From Actinoplanes sp. L3-i22 (lineage in GTDB: Bacteria > Actinomycetota > Actinomycetes > Mycobacteriales > Micromonosporaceae): a stretch of DNA of 64,000 nucleotides. The notes under the pieces were generated by a model, which was not told the DNA's origin, searched no databases, and was given only the letters and a program-made list of their open reading frames with translations. Positions 8,716 through 16,079 of the stretch are shown here, piece after piece; positions within the stretch are counted from its first letter, which is position 1, and every line of letters begins with the position of its first letter. The stretch is taken from positions 3,728,501-3,792,500 of the forward strand of contig NZ_AP024745.1 of NCBI RefSeq assembly GCF_019704555.1. Reading direction: 5' to 3'. A program made the translations under genes and the position numbers.

Positions 8716-8749
8716 GGCTGGGGTGCGCGGTCCGCCGCGCACCCCAGCC
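8716..8749. terminator. Hairpin terminator between convergent genes
   Basis: A perfect 15-bp stem (8716-8730 with 8735-8749) and a TCCG loop lie 7 bp beyond the stop of the GH87 gene on the minus strand and 58 bp beyond the hydrolase stop on the plus strand. It can serve both. Confidence 0.8.
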
Positions 8750-8756
8750 CCTCAGG

Positions 8757-11700
8757 TCAGCTTCCGGAGAAGGTGAACTGCGAGCCCGGCTGGGTGACGA
8801 TGTTGCCGTCGGCCGAGTTGGTGACGGTGACGCCGGAGAGGACCGCGTTGCCGCGCGCCCCGCTCATCGCCAGGATGCCGGCGCCGTTGTTCGACTTGTC
8901 GATCCGGACGTTCGTGATGGCGACGTTCGGCATGTTCCCGCCGCCGTTCTTGAACTGGATCCCGTCGTACGTCGAGTCGATGATGTCGGTGTCCCGGATG
9001 GTGACGCCGGTGATGTCCTTCGTGGAGGGGAACAGGGTGATCGCCCCGAACTCCTGGTCCTCGTTCCAGAACGCCCCGCCGGTGCGGTAGAGGCCGTTGT
9101 TGGCGATCAGCGTGGTGCCGGAGAACGGCAGCGGGCTGTGGTCGGTCGCCAGCATGATGCCCGGGTAGTTCGCCGTGTCGGAGACCAGGTTGTTCTCCGC
9201 CGAGTTGCCGTAGCCGCCGTAGATCGCGATGCCGTTGGCCCGCCACGGCAGCTGCACGGTGTTGTTCACGAAGTGGTCGTCGTGGTCGATGTCGACGTTC
9301 TGGTCCTTGACGTACGGGTTGGCCCAGATCGCCAGCGCGTCGTCGCCGGTGGTCCGGAACGAGGAGTTGAAGACCCGGGAGTTGCGCGTGCCGTTGGAGA
9401 AGTTGATCCCGTCGGCGTACGTGTCGCGGATCCGCATGCCGCTGAACTCGACCCCGTCACCCGGGTTCCAGTAGGCCGGCGTGTCCGAGTAGTCCCGGCC
9501 GACCCAGGCGCCGACGTTGACGTGCTCGATCCACACGTTGCTGATCTTCGTGTTCTTGCCGAACCGGCCGTTGAGGCCGTGGCCCCGGTTGGCCCGGTTC
9601 TGCGTGTTGCCGAAGATCGCCAGGTCGGAGATCTGGGTGTTGTCGTCGATGTCGAAGCCGACGTTGCCCTCGTGCGGGTGGTTGATGTTGCCGACCACGT
9701 TCTGCGGCTGGGTGTTCGTGTAGAGCTGGGTGTGCCACATGCCGGCGCCGCGGATCACGGCGTTCCGGATGCCCTTCTGGTTGTACTGGTTGCGGGTCGG
9801 GTCGGGCGAGAGGATCTTCTGCTCCTGCCGCCACTGCCCGGCCGGGATCCAGACGCAGGGGATCACGCCGTTCTCGTCGTCGGTGACCGCCCGCTGGATC
9901 GCGGAGGTGTCGTCGAGCCCGTCGTTCGGCACCGCGCCGTACGTGGTGATCGAGACGCAGCCGGCCGGCTGGCTCAGCGGCGCCGCGACCTGCTCCAGGT
10001 CGATCAGGTCGATGACGTAGAAGCTGGCCGAGTCGCCCGAGTCGCGCTGCAGCTTGAACCGGGTGCCGGCCGGGTAGGACGTGCCCAGCAGCGCGTTCGA
10101 CTCGTCGAACAGCCGGCGCGCGTCGGCCGACGGGGTGTTCGACAGCGACTCGGTGTCGTCGGTGGTGCCGTACAGCCAGCTGTTGCGCGAGCTGAGGGTG
10201 AGCTTGCGGTTGAAGACGTCGTTGACGTACAGGCTGATCGTCCAGTCCTGGCCGCCACCGCCGGCGGCGTCCGGCACCGAGTTGCGGACCACGATCGAGT
10301 TGGCCTGGTTCGCCGAGGTGAACTCGACGAACTGGCCGGTGCTGCCCAGCCGGACCGACTGCCGGCCGGAGGACTCCGAGGCGAAGTTGGTGTGCCCGAA
10401 CGTCCGCAGCGCGTCCGGCTGCAGCAGCGTGCCGGTGTAGCGGGCGGCCTCGGCCTCGTACTCCGAGTACGGCACCGCGGCGCCGCGCCCGACCACGATC
10501 GACTTCGACAGCGTGTTGTTGCCCTCGTTGGTCTCGGCGACCACGCCGGCCGAGTCCGTGGTCGCGACGGCGGTGGCGCCCCCGCTGGTCGCGGTCCAGG
10601 TCCCGCCGATGGTGACGGTCGTGGTGGCGCCGGCCGCGATCGCCGGGGTGGCACCGGTGAGCGTGCTGGAACCGACGACGACGCGGGTGGTGCTGGCGGC
10701 CGCGGCGCTGGTGCCCCGGTTCTGCACGCCGACGGTGAAGCTGACCGCCGCGCCGACCGCCGGGTTGGCCGGGGTCAGGTTGACCGCGGTGACCAGCAGG
10801 TCCGGGCCCGGCGCCTGGGCGACCACGAGCTGGGTGCTCGCGGTGAACGTGTTGTTGTCGTTGTTCGACTCGGCCACGGTGTTGGCCGGGTCGACCGTCG
10901 AGGCGACGGTGTAGGTGCCCTGCGCCCGGGCGCTGACCGCGCCGGTCACGGTGGCCGTCGCGCCGGCCGCCAGGGCCGGGACGTTCGCGCTGGCCACGAC
11001 GGCGCCGTTGAGCTTGAAGTCGAGCGTGGTGGCGGCCGAGGCGACGGTGCCCGAGTTACGGACGCCGGCGGTCAGGGTCAGCGCCGACGTCTCGTCCGGG
11101 CTCGCCGGGCTCCACGTGGTCGAGGTGACCACCAGGTCCGGCGCCGGCGCCCAGGCGCCGATCACCTGCAGCTCGGCGACCTGCCCGCCGGGCGCTCCGC
11201 TGTTGGTGAAGAACTGCAGCCGTACGTCGGAAGCCTTGCCGCTGACCGGGATGGTCACCGTGTTCTGGCTGTTCGACGGGCTGAAGCTGTAGTCGGCACG
11301 GGCCTTGAGCTCGGTGAACGCGGTGGCCGTGCCGGCCCGGCCGAGCACCTGGACGGCCTGCGTCCGCGGGCCCCAGGCGGCGTCCGGGTTGAGCTTGACG
11401 ACGACGCCGGTGACGTTCGCGTCCGCGCCGAGCTTCACGGTCAGCGTGGACGGGAAGCCGGCCGACTCCCAGTACGTGCTCAGGTTGCCGTCGTTGGCGT
11501 TGGTCGCCACGAAGTTGAACGTCGCCGAGGACGCCTCGATCGCCTTGCCGCCGGCCAGGTCGGTGCCGGTCGGCGGGTTCGGGTCGGGATCCGGGTCGGG
11601 GTCGGTCGTCCCGCCCACGCCGTAGACCTCCAGCTCGGACAGCTGCCCGGCCGGCCAGCCGGTGTTCGCGGTGATGTTCACGCGGACGAACCGTACCGAA

Positions 11701-12131
11701 GCGGAAGTGAAGTTGATCGTGACGGTGTTGCCGGTGGCCGGGTCGAACACCCGGCCGGCGGACGCCGAGAGATCGCTGAACGTCGAGCCGTTGGCGCTGC
11801 CCTGCACGCTCAGCGTCTGCGTGCGGGTGGCCCACGCGGTCGCCGGCGGCAGCTTCAGCGCGACCTGGTCGATCGCGACACTGCTGCCGAGGTCGACCTG
11901 GATCCACTGCGGAAAGGCGTTGTTCGGGCTCTCCCAGTAGGAATTCGGGTTGTTGTCGTTGACCGCGGCGGCGGGCTGCGCGCCGAGGGAACCGCTGGCC
12001 GAGACGACCTTGCCGAGCGCGAGGTTGGCGCCGCCGGCGGCGTGCGCGGCCACGGGGGACAGGCCGAGGACGGTCAGGCCGGCCACCAGGGCGACGCTGA
12101 CCAGTCTTCGACCGAGAGCTTTCGGATTCAT
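8757..12131 (-). CDS. GH87 alpha-1,3-glucanase (mutanase) with discoidin, CARDB and CBM6/35-like modules
   Basis: This 1124-residue secreted protein has a Sec signal (about 1-32), two F5/8-type discoidin domains (about 35-175 and 190-325), two CARDB-like repeats (about 330-450 and 455-560, each with NTVAESNNDNN / VVAETNEGNN), a CBM6/35-like domain starting YEAEAARYTG (about 565-700), and a right-handed beta-helix (about 705-1124). The assignment to GH87 rests on the catalytic triad spacing: D907 in ADGINF and D930-D931 in TGDDALAIW, 23 and 24 residues apart, as for the three catalytic aspartates of characterised alpha-1,3-glucanases. The substrate would be alpha-1,3-glucan (fungal walls, mutan). 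ATG 12131 starts MNPKALGRR; no strong ribosome site is seen. Confidence 0.85.
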   Translation of the reverse strand: MNPKALGRRLVSVALVAGLTVLGLSPVAAHAAGGANLALGKVVSASGSLGAQPAAAVNDNNPNSYWESPNNAFPQWIQVDLGSSVAIDQVALKLPPATAWATRTQTLSVQGSANGSTFSDLSASAGRVFDPATGNTVTINFTSASVRFVRVNITANTGWPAGQLSELEVYGVGGTTDPDPDPDPNPPTGTDLAGGKAIEASSATFNFVATNANDGNLSTYWESAGFPSTLTVKLGADANVTGVVVKLNPDAAWGPRTQAVQVLGRAGTATAFTELKARADYSFSPSNSQNTVTIPVSGKASDVRLQFFTNSGAPGGQVAELQVIGAWAPAPDLVVTSTTWSPASPDETSALTLTAGVRNSGTVASAATTLDFKLNGAVVASANVPALAAGATATVTGAVSARAQGTYTVASTVDPANTVAESNNDNNTFTASTQLVVAQAPGPDLLVTAVNLTPANPAVGAAVSFTVGVQNRGTSAAAASTTRVVVGSSTLTGATPAIAAGATTTVTIGGTWTATSGGATAVATTDSAGVVAETNEGNNTLSKSIVVGRGAAVPYSEYEAEAARYTGTLLQPDALRTFGHTNFASESSGRQSVRLGSTGQFVEFTSANQANSIVVRNSVPDAAGGGGQDWTISLYVNDVFNRKLTLSSRNSWLYGTTDDTESLSNTPSADARRLFDESNALLGTSYPAGTRFKLQRDSGDSASFYVIDLIDLEQVAAPLSQPAGCVSITTYGAVPNDGLDDTSAIQRAVTDDENGVIPCVWIPAGQWRQEQKILSPDPTRNQYNQKGIRNAVIRGAGMWHTQLYTNTQPQNVVGNINHPHEGNVGFDIDDNTQISDLAIFGNTQNRANRGHGLNGRFGKNTKISNVWIEHVNVGAWVGRDYSDTPAYWNPGDGVEFSGMRIRDTYADGINFSNGTRNSRVFNSSFRTTGDDALAIWANPYVKDQNVDIDHDDHFVNNTVQLPWRANGIAIYGGYGNSAENNLVSDTANYPGIMLATDHSPLPFSGTTLIANNGLYRTGGAFWNEDQEFGAITLFPSTKDITGVTIRDTDIIDSTYDGIQFKNGGGNMPNVAITNVRIDKSNNGAGILAMSGARGNAVLSGVTVTNSADGNIVTQPGSQFTFSGS

Positions 12132-12290
12132 GGGGGTCCGTTCTGGGACGGGAGCGGAGCGGACGGGTTTTACAGCTCGCACACGGAAAATTTCGGAGAT
12201 CTGCCGAGTTCTTGCGAGCGAGGACATTCAATGTTTCAGATATGTCACTGGTTCGTCAACGCTCGTTCTCCAGAACACGTCAGCACGGAA

Positions 12291-12317
12291 AAGGCCGGGC
12301 GCTCGGCGCCCGGCCTT
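12291..12317 (-). terminator. Hairpin terminator of the rhamnosidase gene
   Basis: An 11-bp perfect stem (12291-12301 with 12307-12317) around a CTCGG loop lies 27 bp past the rhamnosidase stop codon and continues with TTTT on the minus strand. Confidence 0.8.
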
Positions 12318-12343
12318 CACCTGTCAGAAGCGGTCAGCAGCGG

Positions 12344-15300
12344 TCAGACGGTCGAGGTGAACGTGTAGGTCCCGGCGCCGACCACGTAGGACGTGCCGCC
12401 GACCGGCACCGCCTCGGCCGGCGCGGAGGTCACCGTGGCGCCCGGAACCCGTACCGTCGCCGAGGTGTTCGGAGCGACGACGACCTGCAGCGTGATCGTG
12501 GACCCGGACCGGCTCCACGCGCTGCGGACCCGGCCGAAGGCCGTGGTCAGCTCGGACGACGCCGAGGTCAGCGTCCCGCCCGGCTTCGGCGCGAGCAGCA
12601 CCTGGGCATACCCGGGCGCGGCCGGCGCGACCCCGCCGACCTGGCGGTAGAGCCAGTCGCCGACCGAGCCGAGCCCGTAGTGGTTGAACGAGTTCATGCC
12701 CGGGTCCTGCAGGCTGCCGTCCGGGCGGATGCCGTCCCAGCGCTCCCAGATCGTGGTCGCGCCCTTCGCGATCATGTAGCCCCAGCCGGGGTAGTCCGGC
12801 TGCTGCAGGATCTGGTACGCGACGTCCACATGCCCGTGGTCGGCGAGCACCGGCAGCAGGTTCTCCACCCCCATGAAGCCGACCGACAGGTGACCGCCGC
12901 GGGCCGCCACCTTCGCGGCCAGCTTGTCCGCGGCCGCCTGCACCCGGTTCGCCGGGACCAGGCCGAACGCGAGGGCCAGCACGTACCCGGTCTGGCTGTT
13001 GTTCCCGATCGTGCCGTCGGCCGCGACGAACCGGCCGGCGAACGCGGCCGCGACCTGGTCGGCCAGCGCGCCGTAGGACGCGGCCTGCGCGGTGCGGCCG
13101 GTGGCCGCCGCCATCCGCGACACCAGCCGCGCCGACCAGCCGAAGTACGCCGTGCTGGTCAGGTCGTTCGCGGTGCCGTCGTCGACGTTGAGCCAGTCGC
13201 CGTAGGTGTCCTGGTTGCGGATCAGGTCGGTGCCGGACGTGCCGCGCAGGTAGTCGACCCAGCGGGCCATCGCGTCGAACGTGCGGTCGGCCGGTCCGAG
13301 GTCGCCGTAGCGCTGCCAGATCGTGTACGGCACGATCACGCCCGCGTCGCCCCAGCCGGCCTTGCCCGCGCCGCCGAGCACGTCCGGCGCCACGTCGGTG
13401 AACGCCCCGTCCGCGTGCTGCGCGTCGACCAGGTCGGTGGCGAACTTGTTGAGCAGCCCGTACGTGTCGAAGTTGAACGTCGACGTCGCCCCGAACGCGG
13501 CGATGTCCCCGGTCCAGCCGAGCCGCTCGTCGCGCTGCGGGCAGTCGGTCGGGATGGAGAGCAGGTTCGACCGGGCGCCCCAGAGGATCGCCTGCTGGAC
13601 CTTGTTGAGGGTGGCGTCCGAGCTGGTGAACGTGCCGGTGGCGGCGCCGTCGGTCCAGGCCGCGAGCCCGGTCAGGCTGTCCGCGGTCGGGGTGCCGGGG
13701 AAGCCGGTGAGCTCGACGTACCGGTAGCCGTGCACGGTGAACCGCGGTTCGAACGTTTCAGTGCCGCCGGTGCCGGCCAGGGTGAACCGGTCGGTGGCCT
13801 GCGCGGCCCGCAGGTTCGTGGTGTAGAGCGTGCCGTCGGCGTTGAGGATCTCGCCGTGCCGCAGGGTGACCGTGGTGCCGGCCGGGCCGGTCACCCGCAG
13901 CCGGTCCCAGCCGGTGAAGTTCTGCCCGAGGTCGGCGATGAACACGCCGGGCTTGGGCTGGGTGATCGCGACCGGGCGCAGCTCCTGGTGGACGGCCACC
14001 CCCGGGTCGACCTGCGGGACCAGGGTGGGCCGGGTGCCGGTCCTGACGGTCACCGCGGTCCAGCCGCTGTCGTTGAAGCCCGGGGCGGTCCAGCCGGCGA
14101 TCGCCTGGCGGGCGTCCTGGGTCTCACCGGCGTACAGGTCGTCGGCGCGGACGTTGCCCGGCGCGGTCCGCCAGCTGCCGTCGGTCTGCACGGTGGTCGA
14201 GGTGCCGTCGGTGAACTCGACCACCAGCTGGGCGGCGTACCAGGGCTGGGTGCCGTACCGCTGGCTGCCGGCGAAGCCGATGTTCCCCGAGTACCAGCCG
14301 CGGCCGAGCTGCGCCGCGAGCGCGTTGTCCCCCTGCCGGATCGACGAGGTGACGTCGAAACCCCGGTACTGCAGCCGCTTGGTGTAGTCGGTCCAGCCCG
14401 GCGCGAGCCGCTCGGCGCCGACCCGCGTGCCGTTCAGATAGGTGTCGTGCAGACCCAGCGCGGTGGTGAACAGCCGCGCCCGGGCCACCGGCTTCGCGAT
14501 CGGAAAACCCTTGCGGAGGTACGGCGCCGGGCCCGGCACCAGCACCTGGCTGCCCCACTGGCCGCCGCCGTAGCCGGCCAGCACCTGTGCCGACGCCCAT
14601 CCGGAGTCGTCGAACCCGGGCTGCTGCCAGCCGCTGGGCGCGGTGGTGAACGCCTTCCACGACCCGTCGGTGACCGTCGAGCCGAGCTTGGCGATCACCC
14701 CGGCCGGGCCGGCCGCGGTGTTCGTGGCGGCGATCGCGATCGTGCTGGTCCCGGCCGGGATGGTCACCGCGGCCGCGGTCTTCCACGAGTCGGTCACCCG
14801 GGGGCTGGCCGAGACCTGCGTCCCGTTGACCCACACGTCCGCGGTGTCGTCACCGGTCACCACCATCGTGGTGCTCGCGGCCAGGCTGACTGTCCTGCGG
14901 AAGTACCGGGTGGCGGCGGGAGCGCTGTTCGCCGGGTCGCCCTCCGGGTACCAGATCCAGTTCGCGCCGCTCAGGTCGCCGGCCGGGGGTGCGCCGACGA
15001 ACGGCGCGGTCAGGGTGATGCCGGTGTCGAAGTGGGCACTCGGGCTCCACCCGCTCGGCCGGCCCTGCGCGTCCCAGACCCGGACCCGCCAGTGGTAGGT
15101 CTTGTTGGGGGCGAGCGCGGTTCCGCCGTACCCTAAGTCGGTTGATTGTGATGTTGCGACCGTGCCGCTGTCCCAGACGTCGGCGGCGCCCGGCGTGCTG
15201 CCCACGGTGATCTGGTAACGGCCCTGCATCTGCCCGCCGGTGCCGGACGCGAGCCGCCAGCCGAACCGCGGACTGTCCACGCCGACCGGGTTGACCTGCC

Positions 15301-15901
15301 GATTCACCGTCAGGTCGGTGACGCTCACCGGCGAGGCCGCGGCCGGGTCGGGCAACGCGACACCATTGCCCCACGGCCCGGCGCCAAGATCTTTCGCGGT
15401 GGTCCAGGAGGCGTCGGAAAAGGCCGGGTCAGACCAATTTTCCGGTACGGCGGTAGCCACCCGCCACGAGGTGTCGGTGACCAGGTCCACCGACCCGGCG
15501 TGCAGATGCCCCAGGACGCCGGCCGGTCCGCCGGTGTTGCGGGCCGCGATCGCGACCGTGTTCGACCCGGCGTGCAGCGCGCCGGCCAGGTCGACGTAGA
15601 TCGCCTTCTGCCAGGAGTCGGCCACCCGCGGCGAGCCGGCCAGCCGGGTGCCGTTGACCCAGACGTCGACGGTGTCGTCGCCGGTCACGACGAACTGGGC
15701 AGTCGCGATGTCGGCGGCGGTGACGGTGAACGTGCGGCGCAGGTAGCGGGTGGCGGCCGGAGCGCTGTTCGCCGGATCGCCCTCCGGATACCAGATCCAG
15801 TGCGCCCCGGTCAGGCTCACCGGCGGATCCGCCGCCACGGCCTGAATCGATATCGGTGCCAGCAGGAGCGCGGCTGTCATGGCCGCGATTGAACCGTTCA
15901 T
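12344..15901 (-). CDS. GH78 alpha-L-rhamnosidase with duplicated N-terminal module
   Basis: A 1185-residue secreted enzyme predicted to cleave alpha-L-rhamnosyl residues (rhamnogalacturonan, flavonoid glycosides). After a short signal (about 1-24) a module beginning GAHWIWYPEGDPANSAPA (about 32-175) is followed by a GH78 N-terminal fibronectin-like part (about 190-300). A second copy of the first module begins GANWIWYPEGDPANSAPA (about 310-430). The classic beta domains and the (alpha/alpha)6 barrel follow, with the signature CPQRDERLGWTGD; the presumed general acid is E792. WERWDG and NSFNHYGLGSVGDWLY mark the barrel end. AGGAGGT five bases before ATG 15901 is a strong ribosome site. A LacI-type palindrome sits just upstream and a terminator follows. 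Confidence 0.93.
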   Translation of the reverse strand: MNGSIAAMTAALLLAPISIQAVAADPPVSLTGAHWIWYPEGDPANSAPAATRYLRRTFTVTAADIATAQFVVTGDDTVDVWVNGTRLAGSPRVADSWQKAIYVDLAGALHAGSNTVAIAARNTGGPAGVLGHLHAGSVDLVTDTSWRVATAVPENWSDPAFSDASWTTAKDLGAGPWGNGVALPDPAAASPVSVTDLTVNRQVNPVGVDSPRFGWRLASGTGGQMQGRYQITVGSTPGAADVWDSGTVATSQSTDLGYGGTALAPNKTYHWRVRVWDAQGRPSGWSPSAHFDTGITLTAPFVGAPPAGDLSGANWIWYPEGDPANSAPAATRYFRRTVSLAASTTMVVTGDDTADVWVNGTQVSASPRVTDSWKTAAAVTIPAGTSTIAIAATNTAAGPAGVIAKLGSTVTDGSWKAFTTAPSGWQQPGFDDSGWASAQVLAGYGGGQWGSQVLVPGPAPYLRKGFPIAKPVARARLFTTALGLHDTYLNGTRVGAERLAPGWTDYTKRLQYRGFDVTSSIRQGDNALAAQLGRGWYSGNIGFAGSQRYGTQPWYAAQLVVEFTDGTSTTVQTDGSWRTAPGNVRADDLYAGETQDARQAIAGWTAPGFNDSGWTAVTVRTGTRPTLVPQVDPGVAVHQELRPVAITQPKPGVFIADLGQNFTGWDRLRVTGPAGTTVTLRHGEILNADGTLYTTNLRAAQATDRFTLAGTGGTETFEPRFTVHGYRYVELTGFPGTPTADSLTGLAAWTDGAATGTFTSSDATLNKVQQAILWGARSNLLSIPTDCPQRDERLGWTGDIAAFGATSTFNFDTYGLLNKFATDLVDAQHADGAFTDVAPDVLGGAGKAGWGDAGVIVPYTIWQRYGDLGPADRTFDAMARWVDYLRGTSGTDLIRNQDTYGDWLNVDDGTANDLTSTAYFGWSARLVSRMAAATGRTAQAASYGALADQVAAAFAGRFVAADGTIGNNSQTGYVLALAFGLVPANRVQAAADKLAAKVAARGGHLSVGFMGVENLLPVLADHGHVDVAYQILQQPDYPGWGYMIAKGATTIWERWDGIRPDGSLQDPGMNSFNHYGLGSVGDWLYRQVGGVAPAAPGYAQVLLAPKPGGTLTSASSELTTAFGRVRSAWSRSGSTITLQVVVAPNTSATVRVPGATVTSAPAEAVPVGGTSYVVGAGTYTFTSTV

Positions 15902-15919
15902 TCGGACCTCCTGAGCGCG

Positions 15920-15931
15920 TGAAACGTTTCA
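15920..15931. promoter_or_regulatory. LacI-family type operator upstream of the rhamnosidase
   Basis: TGAAACGTTTCA is a perfect 12-bp palindrome with central CG, 19 bp before the rhamnosidase start codon, close enough to overlap its ribosome-binding or transcription start region. It resembles but is not identical to the site at 1997-2010. No LacI-family gene is in the window. Confidence 0.65.
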
Positions 15932-16079
15932 TAACGACGCTCATCGATCCTATGGTTGTTAACGCGCACGAAACAAGAACCTTGTCTATTTCCGCAACTC
16001 GAACTCGGCCCCGATCGGCTCAGCGGCTCAGCCGATCGCTCGTCGCGCCGATAGGGCGGACGAGCGGGAGGAGTCGTGG

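Noticed and set aside
9138..15136. Two very long plus-strand frames antisense to the GH87 and GH78 genes
   Set aside because: Typical antisense frames of high-GC coding DNA; composition is Arg/Val/Gly-rich and no domain is recognisable.
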